Shown: positions 9,116 through 18,242 of the stretch, in pieces
Position numbering within the stretch: the stretch's first letter is position 1
How the letters are laid out: every line of letters starts with the position of its first letter
DNA from: Azospirillum sp. TSO35-2
Lineage (GTDB): Bacteria > Pseudomonadota > Alphaproteobacteria > Azospirillales > Azospirillaceae
DNA: 64,000 nt
Assembly: GCF_003116095.1 (NCBI RefSeq)
Contig: NZ_LGRA01000004.1
Span: forward strand, 1-64,000
Direction of reading: 5' to 3'
The notes under the pieces: model-generated
Told to the model about the DNA's origin: nothing
Seen by the model: the letters and a program-made list of their open reading frames with translations, nothing else
Database searches by the model: none
Program-made: the position numbers and the translations under genes

Positions 9116-9377
9116 GGTCCACCCGTCATCGAGGCGCCGGGGCCGCTCGCCTCGGCCTTGTCGGGCCCGCCGTTCCGGCAGCGCGGCTCCCCGCCGCCGG
9201 GTCGCGCCAAATGGCGCCGGGCCACACCCAAAGAAACAATTTCTTTCATCTCGTCACAATTGGCGAAATGCAACAGTATTTCATGGAATCGTTTTTTCTT
9301 CTCAAATGTCCGATAGCATAAGGATACAATCCGGTCAACGCGATGATCGCCATTGATAGAGGCACCGTCGGCCAGAA
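9116..9377. promoter_or_regulatory. Divergent, A/T-richer intergenic region between two ATP-grasp genes
   Basis: The 262-base gap between divergent genes has an A/T-rich core at about 9230-9340, in contrast to its GC-rich flanks. It contains a TACAAT hexamer near 9325 that could serve the rightward gene as a -10, but no convincing -35 partner was found. No coding signal is seen. Confidence 0.4.
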
Positions 9378-10490
9378 ATGCTTCAGATCGGCTTCATATC
9401 TTACAACCGTCCGTCCACGGACCTGTTTCCTCCATCACGTATGCGTGCAATGCTTGCGGAGGCGGCCCTTCAGGGTGTGTCTCTGGTTTTTCTCGACGGC
9501 GCCTCCTGGGATCGGGAGCGCGGCCTGATCGCCGGGGAACGCTGGACCCCCGCCGGCTGGACCGCCGGCCGGTTCCCGCTGCCCGACCTGGTGGTGATCA
9601 AGACGGCGGCCGGCGACCAATGGGGCGCGTTGGACGGCTGGATCCGCCGGAACCGCCCGGTCATCGCCGATTCCGGCCTGGACAAGCTGGCCTTCCACGC
9701 GCTTCTGTCCGGCAGCCCGCTGATGCGCCACGCCATCCCGACCGTCGCCATCCCCGCCGACGCGGTCGACGCCACGCTGGCCGCCGTCTTCCGGGAGCAC
9801 CGGAACGCCGTCGTGAAACCCGCCGACGGGCGCCGCGGCTTCGGCATCCAGTTCATACACAATGAACCGGGGGCCCCTGGCCTGGACGGGCCGCAGGATG
9901 GGGTGTGGCGGGTCCAGCACGGCCAGGGCCTGTTCCGCGGCGCGCTGGACGACGCCGTCGCCCATGTCCGGTCGCGGATCGCCGGGCGCCTGCGGTATCG
10001 CCGCTATCTGGTGCAGCGCTTCATCCGCTCGGTGGCGGGCGACGGCCGGCCGGCCGACATCCGGGTGCATGTCCAGCGCCGGGCCGATGGCGCCTGGGGC
10101 GTCACCCGCGCCTACGTCCGGCTGGCCGAGGCGGGAACCTTCCTGACCAACACCAGCCAGGGCGGCTATCAGGGGCCGCTCGACGGCTTTCTGCTGGGGC
10201 GGCGGGTGTCCGGGGCGGCGGACCTGCGGGACCGGATCCCCGCCCTGGCGCTGGAGGTCGCGCGGCTGGTCGACGCGACCAAGCCCCTGCCGCTGTCGGA
10301 GCTGGGAATCGATCTGGCGGTGGACGACGACGACCGGCTCTGGGTGATCGAGGCCAACGCGTTGCCGCAATCCAGCCTGCACGAACAGGCCCGCGCCGAG
10401 CACGCCATCGGCTACGCCATCGCGGTCGCCCGCGGGCAGGCGGGTCATGCGCGGCCGGTCGGCGATGGGGGGCAAGGGGGCGGGGCCTGA
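9378..10490 (+). CDS. ATP-grasp protein, YheC/YheD-like
   Basis: 370 residues. The N-terminal Rossmann-like part (IGFISYNRPSTDLFPPSRMR) is followed by the ATP-grasp core: RNAVVKPADGRRGFGIQFI, YLVQRFIRSV...ADIRVHVQRR, the TNTSQGG loop, and ELGIDLAVDDDDRLWVIEAN, which holds the metal-binding Asp, Glu and Asn. These match YheC/YheD-type ATP-grasp proteins, named after Bacillus spore-coat-associated proteins but found in many bacteria; substrates are generally unknown. It is divergent from another ATP-grasp gene across a shared promoter region and overlaps the next convergent gene by 46 bases at the 3' end. Confidence 0.85.
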   Translation: MLQIGFISYNRPSTDLFPPSRMRAMLAEAALQGVSLVFLDGASWDRERGLIAGERWTPAGWTAGRFPLPDLVVIKTAAGDQWGALDGWIRRNRPVIADSGLDKLAFHALLSGSPLMRHAIPTVAIPADAVDATLAAVFREHRNAVVKPADGRRGFGIQFIHNEPGAPGLDGPQDGVWRVQHGQGLFRGALDDAVAHVRSRIAGRLRYRRYLVQRFIRSVAGDGRPADIRVHVQRRADGAWGVTRAYVRLAEAGTFLTNTSQGGYQGPLDGFLLGRRVSGAADLRDRIPALALEVARLVDATKPLPLSELGIDLAVDDDDRLWVIEANALPQSSLHEQARAEHAIGYAIAVARGQAGHARPVGDGGQGGGA

Positions 10491-11764
10491 AGGGACGAGG
10501 CCTGGGGCGACAGGGACTGGTATGACAGGGGCTGGGGCGACAGCGCCCGATAGGTCCGGGCGGCGACCGCGGTCCAGTCGAACCGGGCGGCGTAGCGGCG
10601 GGCGGTTTCCGGATCGCCGCGCGGCCGGTCGAGCGCCCGCAGCATGGCGGCGGCAAGCGCCGCTTCGGACGACAGGTCGCCCGGCAGAATCCAGCCGTCG
10701 CAGTGGAATTCGGCCAGGCCCGCCCGGTTGCTGCTCAGCACCGGGGTGCCGCAGGCGAGCGCCTCGATGACCGGCAGGCCGAAGCCCTCGGCGGCGGACG
10801 GGCAGACCAGAAGCGCCGCGTCGCGGTAGAGCCGCCGCAAGGCCGCGTCGGACACCGCGATGTGGAAGCGGACACGGTCGCCAAGACCCAGCGCCCGGCA
10901 ATGGGCCTGCGTCTGGTCGATCAGCGCGTCCGACGCCATGACGATCTCCAGCCCCGTCGCGGCGTGGCGGGTCGACGCGGCCAGACCCAGGAAGTGCCGG
11001 AACGCCGTCAGCGTGAAGCCCAGGTTCTTGCGCCGGTCCGCCGGGTTCGAGACCATCAGCATGAAGGGGCCGCCGGTGGCCGGGGCGCCCTCCTCGACCG
11101 GGGCGGCGGGGTCGAGAAAGACCGGATCCACCCCTTCGCCCGTGACGCACCGCACCAGCCCGGGGCGTGGCCGGGTGAGGCGGCGGAACTCCTCGGCGGT
11201 CGCGTGCGACGGAAAGAGCACGACGTCGGCCGCCTCCGCCAGATGGGTGAGCCGCCGCATGTACTCCGCCTTCGCCGGCTCCGGCCATGTCTCGAAATAG
11301 GCCGCCCGGTAGGTCAGCGGCACCAGATCGTGGATCATCGCCGCGTGCCGCAGCCGCCTGGGCGTGAAGAAGCTCTTGTAGAGGGCGAACGGGTTGGGAT
11401 CGAAATAGACGGTCGCCCCCAACCGGATCAGATCCTGTTCCAGCCGGTCGGGCGTCCGGGTGCGGCTGGCGGACAGGGGGGCGCCCGGAAGCAGCGGCTG
11501 GAACAGATGGGCCTGCACGTCGTGCGCGACGGCGTCCGCCAGCCGCGCCGCATGCTCCAGCCGCCCCACCGTGGCCAGGAGCCGGACGCCCTGTTCGGCG
11601 TGGATCCGCGCCAGACCGCGCGTCATGTTCCGGACGTAGCGGCCGATCCCGGTCATGGCCTCCGGGCCATGGAAGGTGGTTCCCTCGATGGCGACGACCG
11701 TCACCGGTCCGGAGGGGAGCGAGGGAAGGCCCGCGGCGGAGGCCGTCGGCCGGTCACGCCGCAT
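10445..11764 (-). CDS. GT4-type glycosyltransferase
   Basis: 439 residues with GT-B architecture. The N-terminal domain has IEGTTFHGPEAMTGIGRYVRN (Gly-rich acceptor side), LFPSHATAEEFRR and GEGVDPVF. The C-terminal donor domain has FMLMVSNPADRRKNL and the retaining-enzyme signature VCPSAAEGFGLPVIEALACGTP. Such proteins transfer a sugar from a nucleotide-activated donor during polysaccharide or LPS assembly; the sugar cannot be read from sequence. Its start overlaps the end of the sulfotransferase-like gene by 11 bases, so the two are co-transcribed. The 3' end overlaps the convergent ATP-grasp gene. Confidence 0.9.
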   Translation of the reverse strand: MRRDRPTASAAGLPSLPSGPVTVVAIEGTTFHGPEAMTGIGRYVRNMTRGLARIHAEQGVRLLATVGRLEHAARLADAVAHDVQAHLFQPLLPGAPLSASRTRTPDRLEQDLIRLGATVYFDPNPFALYKSFFTPRRLRHAAMIHDLVPLTYRAAYFETWPEPAKAEYMRRLTHLAEAADVVLFPSHATAEEFRRLTRPRPGLVRCVTGEGVDPVFLDPAAPVEEGAPATGGPFMLMVSNPADRRKNLGFTLTAFRHFLGLAASTRHAATGLEIVMASDALIDQTQAHCRALGLGDRVRFHIAVSDAALRRLYRDAALLVCPSAAEGFGLPVIEALACGTPVLSSNRAGLAEFHCDGWILPGDLSSEAALAAAMLRALDRPRGDPETARRYAARFDWTAVAARTYRALSPQPLSYQSLSPQASSLQAPPPCPPSPTGRA

Positions 11765-12464
11765 AGCCGAACCGCTCCATATAGGGCGCCAGCCGCGTGG
11801 CGACGGCCGTCTGGCGGTCCCGGTCGAGGAGCCGCGCGTGTTTGCCGACCTGGCGGTCGCCGATATGGCCGGGATGCCATTGCGTCAGCGGATCGGCGGT
11901 TTCGCCGGGCGGCAGCCCCTTGGGAAAGCGGTCCAGCCGTTCGGCTTCGGCGATGGCGGCCCGCACCGCGTCGGGCTGCAGCCTGCCGAACAGCGCCTCG
12001 ACCTGCTCGTCGCCGGGCTGAAGGCCCAGATGGCCGGCGATCCGGCGGACGGTCGCGGCCTGGTCCATGAACCCGTTCTCGTAACGCAGCAGCAGGCTGT
12101 CCGGCCGCAGGGCCGCGCCGACGATCCCCGCAGCCCCGTGCGCCGCATAGGCCAAGGCGTGGCCGAAGTCGTAGCCGAAGCGCTGCATCAGCGACACCAC
12201 GGCGTCGCGCGGATCGCGGACGGTGACGATGCAGCGCGTCTCGGGATGACGGGCCAGGAACGCCGCCGGATCGCCCCAGCCGTGCGTCTTGAGCACCAGC
12301 ACCGTCCCGGCCGGCGGCAGCGGCAAGCGGGTGTCCGCATCCAGGCTCGCGGCGAAGGCGACATGACAGGGCATCGTCAGGCGGACAAGGTCGACGGCCG
12401 CGTTGAAGGCCCAGGTCGAGGCGCTGCTGAACATGCCGCAGACGAGAACAACGGGAAACGTCAT
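11754..12464 (-). CDS. Sulfotransferase-like protein
   Basis: 236 residues from the ATG at 12464; an in-frame GTG at 12482 would add six. The N-terminal VVLVCGMFSSASTWAFN fits the 5'-phosphosulfate loop of PAPS-dependent sulfotransferases, and CIVTVRDPRDAVVSLMQRFG fits the 3'-phosphate-binding segment. LLLRYENGFMDQAATVRRIA resembles the following conserved helix, and an HPGHIGDRQVGK stretch sits near the C-terminus. The likely role is O-sulfation of a glycan or small molecule in the cytoplasm. It is the first gene of a pair with the GT4 enzyme, which points to the glycan as acceptor (inference). Confidence 0.8.
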   Translation of the reverse strand: MTFPVVLVCGMFSSASTWAFNAAVDLVRLTMPCHVAFAASLDADTRLPLPPAGTVLVLKTHGWGDPAAFLARHPETRCIVTVRDPRDAVVSLMQRFGYDFGHALAYAAHGAAGIVGAALRPDSLLLRYENGFMDQAATVRRIAGHLGLQPGDEQVEALFGRLQPDAVRAAIAEAERLDRFPKGLPPGETADPLTQWHPGHIGDRQVGKHARLLDRDRQTAVATRLAPYMERFGYAA

Positions 12465-12504
12465 CTCCAATCCGGATCTCACACCCTGTTCAGCTCCTGA
12501 GACG

Positions 12505-12538
12505 GGCGGCCGCGGCGGTTCCTGCGGCTGCGGCCGCC
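12505..12538 (-). terminator. Hairpin downstream of the subtilase gene
   Basis: 9-bp inverted repeat GGCGGCCGC / GCGGCCGCC around a 16-base loop, located after the subtilase stop and before the sulfotransferase start. There is no clear U-run. Confidence 0.35.
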
Positions 12539-12615
12539 ATTCTCATGCACATCGGAGTGTGGATCAACGCCCGGCTCGTCGCGCGCCGGCGGATTGGACC
12601 GGGCCGCGGCCGCGG

Positions 12616-14037
12616 TTACGCCGCCAGCCCGTGCGCCGCATCGTGGGCGTGGTCGAACCAGGCGTGCAGGGCGTGGGCGTCGCCGTTCTCGACCGTCGTC
12701 GTCAGCTCCGGCGACCATGCGGTCGACGGGTCGGCGACGGCCGCGGTGCTGGCGGTGACGGCGTGGTTCCACACGCTGGTGTCGGCCTCCGCCACCTGCG
12801 CCTGGCCGGAGAACAGGCTCTTGTCGGCGGCGACCACCAGCGTGCCGTTCCACCACATCCCGCTCTGGCCCTTGACCACGTCGTGCCCGTCGAGCGCGCC
12901 CTTGTCGTAGGTGACGGCCGCGTCGGTCGCGGCGTAGCCGTGGCCGTTGACGGTGACGGTGTTGACCATCAGGTTGCGGTCCTGGCCGCCGGCGAAGCCG
13001 TCGTTGTCGTACTGGATCTGCACCGCGTGGGCGGTGCCGGCGGTCACCGTGGTGGCGAAGGCGTAGCTCTTGGCCGCGGTGCCGACGGTGGCGCCGCCGA
13101 CCGCGTGGCCGTCGACCAGCAGCGTGAAGTGGGCGTTGATGCCGGCCGCCGCGGTGCCCTTGGCGTTGACCTGGATGTCGGCGGCGACGGTGGCCGGGGC
13201 GCCCGTCCCCGGTGCCGGCGCGCCGTAGATCTGGCCGATCTTGGTCAGCAGCGCCTGGGTGTTCAAATCGGTGTAGCCGGTGCCGGCGATCGGCGTGCCG
13301 GTCTGGTGCGCCAGCGACAGGAACTCGTCCTGGGTCAGGGCGCTGCCGCGCAGCGCGGTCGCCTCCTGCTGGGCGAGCGCCACCGCGGCGGTCACCGTCG
13401 GCGTCGAGAAGGAGGAGCCGTTGACCGTCACCGCCCGTCCCGACAGGTCGGTCAGCGCGATGTCGGTGCCGTCGGCGCACAGGTCGGTGATGCCCGGGTT
13501 GCGCTGGGCCCAGCCCGGCAGCGCCCCGTCGCCGGTGGAGGCGGTGACGCAGATCGTGTTGTGGTCGGCGGCGAAATAGGACACGTCGGTCGCCGTGCCG
13601 TTCTGGCCGGCGTTGCCGGCGGCGGCCGAGACCAGCACGCGCTGGGCGGCGAGGCTCGCCAGCTCGTCGGACAGGATGGTGGTCGTCTCCGCCCCGGCCG
13701 ACCCGCCGGCCAGCGACAGGTTGACGCCGACGACGTGGTAGTCGGCGGCGTGGGCGACGACCCATTGCAGCGCCTGCTCGATCGCGGTGCCCGACGCGGT
13801 GGTGGTGCCGTCCGGCATCACCTTCAGCGCGATGATCCCGACGTCCGGCGCCTGCGACAGGATGCGGGAGGTCACCAGGGCGCCGTGGGTGTCGGCGTTG
13901 GGGTTGCGGGCGTCGCCGTCGTTGTTGGCGAAGTCGTGCTGGTAGACCACGCGCGCGGCGTTCTCCCAGGTCGCCGACCAGCCGCTGTCGATGACGACGA
14001 CCGTCTCGCCGGCCCCGGTGTAAGTGCTGTTCGCCAT
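12616..14037 (-). CDS. Subtilisin-like (S8) protease with carbohydrate-binding-like domain
   Basis: 473 residues from the ATG at 14037 (MANSTYTG). The triad is visible: Asp in VVVIDSG near residue 16, His in NADTHGALVTS near 47, and Ser in NGSSFSTPTVTAAVALA, with SAAAGNAG as the oxyanion-hole Asn segment. From about residue 270 an all-beta module (ADIQVNAKGT...FTLLVDGHAVGG...VQIQYDNDGFAGGQDRNL) resembles Ca-dependent xylan-binding modules (CBM60 type). There is no N-terminal signal peptide or prodomain, unusual for a secreted subtilase; a short N-terminus with a C-terminal signal would fit type I secretion by the exporter at 2989-6766. The product may trim or process surface proteins. Divergent from the oxidoreductase gene. 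Confidence 0.88.
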   Translation of the reverse strand: MANSTYTGAGETVVVIDSGWSATWENAARVVYQHDFANNDGDARNPNADTHGALVTSRILSQAPDVGIIALKVMPDGTTTASGTAIEQALQWVVAHAADYHVVGVNLSLAGGSAGAETTTILSDELASLAAQRVLVSAAAGNAGQNGTATDVSYFAADHNTICVTASTGDGALPGWAQRNPGITDLCADGTDIALTDLSGRAVTVNGSSFSTPTVTAAVALAQQEATALRGSALTQDEFLSLAHQTGTPIAGTGYTDLNTQALLTKIGQIYGAPAPGTGAPATVAADIQVNAKGTAAAGINAHFTLLVDGHAVGGATVGTAAKSYAFATTVTAGTAHAVQIQYDNDGFAGGQDRNLMVNTVTVNGHGYAATDAAVTYDKGALDGHDVVKGQSGMWWNGTLVVAADKSLFSGQAQVAEADTSVWNHAVTASTAAVADPSTAWSPELTTTVENGDAHALHAWFDHAHDAAHGLAA

Positions 14038-14171
14038 GCTGTCCGTCCCCAGTCCCGCTTCGATGCCACGATGTGCGGGATGGAGTATGGGTGAAGGGGG
14101 TGTGGCCTTCGGATGATAAGGAAAGGGCGGATGATGGGCGGTGCATTGCCTTTGCCCCGGCAAGGGGCGAT

Positions 14172-15467
14172 ATGGCGTCTTCCCGTTTCCCGACGAGCCG
14201 TCCTCACGGAATGATCGCGCCCACACCGAAGCCTTCCCGACCCCGGATCGCGGTGCTTGGCGCCGGCTTCCAAGGCGTGTGCGTCGCTTTGGAACTGGCC
14301 CGTCGCGGTTGCCATGTGGATCTCTACGACGCCGCCGACCGGCCGATCACCCGGGCCGGGCTGGTCAATGAAGGGAAGATCCACCTCGGCTTCGTCTATG
14401 CCAACGACGACAGCCGGCGCACCGCCGACCGCATGATCGAAGGCGCCCTGGCGTTCGGCGACCTGATCACCCGGTGGTGCGGCGCGGACGCGCTGGACGA
14501 TGCCCTGTCCAGCCCCTTTCTCTACGGTGTCCATCGCGACACCATGGTGGATGCGGCCGGGGTGGAGCGCCATTTCGCCCATGTGGCCGACCGTGTCCGC
14601 GGCCGCCGGTATCTCGGCGGCATCCTCGACGCGCCGTACCGGCGCCTGGGCGCACGGGAAACGGCGGCGGCGTTCGAGGGCGGAGCGGTCACCGACGCCT
14701 TCCGGACCGGCGAGCGCTCGGTCCATGTCGGCCGGTTGGCGGAGCGTCTGCGCGCGGCGCTGGAGGCCGAACCCCGGATCGCCGTCCTGCCGGGAAGCCG
14801 GATCCTGGCGGCCGAGGCGGATGGCCGTGGGGTCGCGCTGTCGATCCGGGCATCGGGGAATGGAGCGGAGGATGGAGCGGGGCCTGTGCGCCGGGAACGC
14901 TACCCGCAGGTGGTCAATTGCCTGTGGGAGGATCGCCGGCGGATCGACCGCAGCGTTGGCCTGCCGGCGGAAGCTCCCTGCCTGTACCGCTTCAAGATCG
15001 GCGTGACGCTCGACCTCGCCCGGCCGCTGCCGGATCTGCCCTCGGCCACCCTGATGCTCGGCCGTTTCGGCGACAGCGTCAGCTTCGGTGGCACCAGCCT
15101 GTTCCTGTCCTGGTATCCCGCCTGCATGATCGGCCGCTCGCGGGATCTGGCGCCGCCGGACTGGGAGGCGGCGCTGGACGACGCCACCCGCGAGCGCGTG
15201 GCCGCCGCCACGCTGGATGCGCTGGGCGGGCTGCTGCCGGCGTTGCGGGCCCTCGACCCGCGGGACATCCGCCACCGGCGGGTGGCCGGCGGGGTGATCG
15301 TGGCGCAGGGCGACACCGACATCGACGATCCGGACAGTGGGCTGCACCGCCGCTTCGAGATCGGCGTCCGGTCCCAGGGCGGCTACCACACGGTCGAGAC
15401 CGGCAAATACACCACGGCGCCGCTGTTCGCGGTCCAGGCGGCCGACCGCGTGACGGGCGGGGGCTGA
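14172..15467 (+). CDS. FAD-dependent oxidoreductase (DAO family)
   Basis: 431 residues from the ATG at 14172, preceded by AAGGGG; an ATG at 14211 would start just before the FAD fold. The dinucleotide-binding motif is IAVLGAGFQGVCVALELARRG (GxGxxG form), ending in DLYDAADRP. A long central region and a C-terminal VETGKYTTAPLF segment fit DAO/GlcD-like oxidases that act on C-N or C-O bonds of small polar substrates. It is followed after four bases by a GT2 gene, so it probably oxidises a sugar or an attached group in the same pathway (inference). Confidence 0.8.
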   Translation: MASSRFPTSRPHGMIAPTPKPSRPRIAVLGAGFQGVCVALELARRGCHVDLYDAADRPITRAGLVNEGKIHLGFVYANDDSRRTADRMIEGALAFGDLITRWCGADALDDALSSPFLYGVHRDTMVDAAGVERHFAHVADRVRGRRYLGGILDAPYRRLGARETAAAFEGGAVTDAFRTGERSVHVGRLAERLRAALEAEPRIAVLPGSRILAAEADGRGVALSIRASGNGAEDGAGPVRRERYPQVVNCLWEDRRRIDRSVGLPAEAPCLYRFKIGVTLDLARPLPDLPSATLMLGRFGDSVSFGGTSLFLSWYPACMIGRSRDLAPPDWEAALDDATRERVAAATLDALGGLLPALRALDPRDIRHRRVAGGVIVAQGDTDIDDPDSGLHRRFEIGVRSQGGYHTVETGKYTTAPLFAVQAADRVTGGG

Positions 15468-15471
15468 GCGT

Positions 15472-16899
15472 ATGGCGCCGCGCATCACCGTGTGCGTGCC
15501 GGTCTATCAGGGCGCCCGTTTCGTGGCGGACACCCTGGCGGCGATCCGAGGCCAGACCATCGCCGACATCCGGGTGCTGGTGGCGATCGACCGCGGGACC
15601 GACGGCTCCGTCGACGCCTGCCGCCCCTTCCTGGCCGACCCGCGCTTCACCATCCTCGTCCACCGCGACCGGCAGGGCTGGGTCGGCAACGCCAATGCCC
15701 TGATGGCGCGGGTCGAAACCGAGTTCTTCTGCCTCCTGCCGCACGACGACCTGATCGCGCCGGACTATCTGGAAGCGCTGCTGGGCTGCCTGGACCGCCA
15801 TCCGGCGGCGGTCGCCGCCTATTGCGACCTGGAAGGCTTCGAGGATGCCTCCTATTCCCTGCAGCAGCCCGAACTGCGCGGCGGGCGGTTCGAACGGCTG
15901 CGCAACGGCTTGGCCTTTCATTTCGATGCGATCCCCTACCGCGGCCTGATCCGCCGCTCCGCCTTGGGTGGCGGCCTGCCGCTGTCGGGAAACCGGTGCG
16001 GTGACTTCGCGGCCGACACGGTGTGGATGCTCCGGCTGGCCGGTCTGGGCGAACTGCGGCGGGTGCCGCGCCCGCTGTACCGCAAGCGGGTGCACCGGCT
16101 GGCCGAAACGCAGCGCTGGTACGGTTGGGACGACGCGGTGGCGCTGGACGCCTGGGTCGAGCATTGCGCCCAGTGCTGGGGTCTGGTCGATGAGGCGGGC
16201 TTCGCACCGGACGAGCGCGCCGCCCTGTGGTTCACCGTCCTCGCCCGCCTGCTCCAGCGGACGGCGCCGCTCTGGACCCGTCTGGACGGCGGCACCCGGC
16301 CGGCTGTGTCGATGGTGGCGCCGGTGGCGGCGGAGCGCAGGACCCGGGTCGCCGCGCTGATGGCGCGGCTGGCGGCTCTTGGGATGGGCGCGCCGCCGGA
16401 GCAGGACTTGGCGGCGGTCGCGCTGTCGCCGCGGCTGGCCCCGGTCCTGGGCGCCATTCTCACCCGCGAGGCCGGCGACCTGCCGGACGACGCGCCGCCC
16501 GGCCGTCGCGTCGCCGCGCTCCGGCGGGCCATCGCCGCCGCCCCCGACCGGGGCGAGCCTTACCGCCGCCTCAGCAACGTCGCGCTCGGCCTGGACTGCG
16601 GCCTTGCGCCGGTGATGGTGCTGCTCCGCGGCATACGGGCCGAACCTCTCGCCGGTCAGCGGCCGTCCCTGCCGCCCCTGGCCCTGTCGCTCGCGCAACT
16701 GCGGGAGCGGAACGGCGCGGGCGGTCGCGCCCAGGCGGTGCTGCGCCAGGCCCTGGCGGTCGAGCCGGGTTCGGCGCCGCTGATGCGGGCGCTCGCCCGG
16801 TTTGCCGCCGGGGGCCCCGCCGCCCGCCTGCTGGCCTGGGCGGTGGCGCTGGAGGCTGCGCCTGCCCGTTATGCGACGACGCATAAAGGGGATGCATAA
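15472..16899 (+). CDS. GT2 family glycosyltransferase with extended C-terminus
   Basis: 475 residues. The GT-A core is at residues 1-230: ITVCVPVYQGARFVADTL, VLVAIDRGTDGS, and LLPHDDLIAPDYLEALL with the acidic pair that binds the metal-nucleotide donor. The C-terminal half (about 300-475) is helical and Ala/Leu/Arg-rich with PDRGEPYRRLSNVAL and VLRQALAVEPGSAPL segments resembling TPR helices. No transmembrane helices are seen. It is translated four bases after the oxidoreductase gene. Confidence 0.87.
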   Translation: MAPRITVCVPVYQGARFVADTLAAIRGQTIADIRVLVAIDRGTDGSVDACRPFLADPRFTILVHRDRQGWVGNANALMARVETEFFCLLPHDDLIAPDYLEALLGCLDRHPAAVAAYCDLEGFEDASYSLQQPELRGGRFERLRNGLAFHFDAIPYRGLIRRSALGGGLPLSGNRCGDFAADTVWMLRLAGLGELRRVPRPLYRKRVHRLAETQRWYGWDDAVALDAWVEHCAQCWGLVDEAGFAPDERAALWFTVLARLLQRTAPLWTRLDGGTRPAVSMVAPVAAERRTRVAALMARLAALGMGAPPEQDLAAVALSPRLAPVLGAILTREAGDLPDDAPPGRRVAALRRAIAAAPDRGEPYRRLSNVALGLDCGLAPVMVLLRGIRAEPLAGQRPSLPPLALSLAQLRERNGAGGRAQAVLRQALAVEPGSAPLMRALARFAAGGPAARLLAWAVALEAAPARYATTHKGDA

Positions 16900-16952
16900 C
16901 GGGTAGTTTGCCATTCTTTGCGTTCATCGGTTGGGCAAGGGGGAGCAACAGC

Positions 16953-18029
16953 GTGCGACGGTTCCGGATGGCGGTGTCTTTCCTGTTTCGCTGGGGGGCG
17001 GCGGCGCTGCCCGCCCTGTCCGTGCCGGCCGTTGCCCCGCCGGCGCCCGCCCGGGCCGAGGCGCCGGCCGGCGCGCCGGTATTGGAGGTGCCGGTGCGCT
17101 GCCGGATCGGGGCGGAGTGCTTCGTCCAGAACTACGTCGACGCGGATCCGGGGCCGGGGGCGCAGGATTTCGCCTGCGGCCGGCTGACCTACGACGGGCA
17201 CAAGGGGACCGACTTCCGGCTGACCAACCTGGAGGCGATGCGGCGCGGCGTGGCGGTGGTGGCCGCGGCCCCCGGCACCGTGACGCGCGTGCGCGACGGG
17301 ATGGAGGACGTCAGCATCCGCCAGAGCGGCGGCGCCCCGGCCGGGCGCGAGGCCGGCAACGCGGTGGTGGTCGACCATGGCCAGGGCTGGGAAACCCAGT
17401 ACAGCCACCTGAGGCGCGGCAGCGTCGCGGTCAAGCCGGGCGACCGGGTCGAGGCGGGCACGCCGCTGGCCGAGATCGGCCTGTCCGGCAACACCGAGTT
17501 CCCGCACGTCGATTTCGGCATCCGCCACGACGGCCGCACCATCGACCCCTACCGCGGTACGGAAGCCGGCAGCGGCCCGGCGCCGGCCTGCGCCACCGAC
17601 GGGGGGAGCGCGCCCGTCCCGCCGGGCACGCTGTGGAGCCCGCAGGCCCGCCAGACCCTGGCCTACCGGCCGAGCGCCCTGCTCGGCGCCGGGCTGGCGC
17701 CCGGGACGCCCAAGGCGGAGGTCGCGCGCGACGGCGGTTACGACCGCGACCGTCTGCCGGCGGCGACGCCGACGCTCGGCGTCTGGGCGGAGCTGATGGG
17801 CGGGCGGCAGGGCGACCGCGTGACGTTGGAGGTGACCGGCCCCGACGGGCGCCGCCTGACCCGCAGCGAAGGGGCGGTGCCGCGCCCGCTGGTCGCGGTG
17901 TTTTTCGGCACCGAGGTGAAGAAGCCCGACCCCGGTCCCTGGGCCCCCGGCCCGTACCGGGTGACGGTGACGCTGCGCCACGGCGACGACACGGTGGTGC
18001 GGGAGGAGCGGCGGGTCGAGCTGCGCTGA
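16953..18029 (+). CDS. M23-family peptidase (LytM-like), exported
   Basis: The GTG at 16953 is preferred because AAGGGGGAG lies about seven bases upstream; the ATG at 16908 would add 15 residues without a ribosome site. The product is 358 residues with an N-terminal signal peptide ending near APARA. The LytM zinc ligands appear as YDGHKGTDFR (His and Asp) and FPHVDFGIRHDG, with GNAVVVDHGQGWETQYSHL between them, as in M23 beta-sheets. M23 enzymes cleave peptidoglycan cross-bridges, though many members only bind. The C-terminal third holds a separate Ig-like domain. It may remodel the wall for surface assembly (inference). Confidence 0.85.
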   Translation: MRRFRMAVSFLFRWGAAALPALSVPAVAPPAPARAEAPAGAPVLEVPVRCRIGAECFVQNYVDADPGPGAQDFACGRLTYDGHKGTDFRLTNLEAMRRGVAVVAAAPGTVTRVRDGMEDVSIRQSGGAPAGREAGNAVVVDHGQGWETQYSHLRRGSVAVKPGDRVEAGTPLAEIGLSGNTEFPHVDFGIRHDGRTIDPYRGTEAGSGPAPACATDGGSAPVPPGTLWSPQARQTLAYRPSALLGAGLAPGTPKAEVARDGGYDRDRLPAATPTLGVWAELMGGRQGDRVTLEVTGPDGRRLTRSEGAVPRPLVAVFFGTEVKKPDPGPWAPGPYRVTVTLRHGDDTVVREERRVELR

Positions 18030-18242
18030 TCCGGTCGTCGATTGTGTCCGCCCAGTTGCTCTGGCGGGGTGCGAAGACAACGCCCGGGACGCCGCAAGTG
18101 ACAAATGCCTCGGTTCAAGCGGTTGTCACCAAAAGGCCACGGAGGAGCCTGCGACAAAGGGTACCTCCGAAAGGATTCGGCTACCTCTTTATTAAGTAAT
18201 TCCGCCGTGTGATCGGCCTTGTATGGGCAAGGCGATCCGGCA
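18030..18242 (+). promoter_or_regulatory. Leader region upstream of the beta-helix gene
   Basis: 213 bases without an ORF. An A/T-rich stretch CTTTATTAAGTAATTC near 18186-18201 follows a small hairpin CCGAA-AGGA-TTCGG at about 18167-18180. It probably carries the promoter; no recognised operator was found. Confidence 0.35.
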
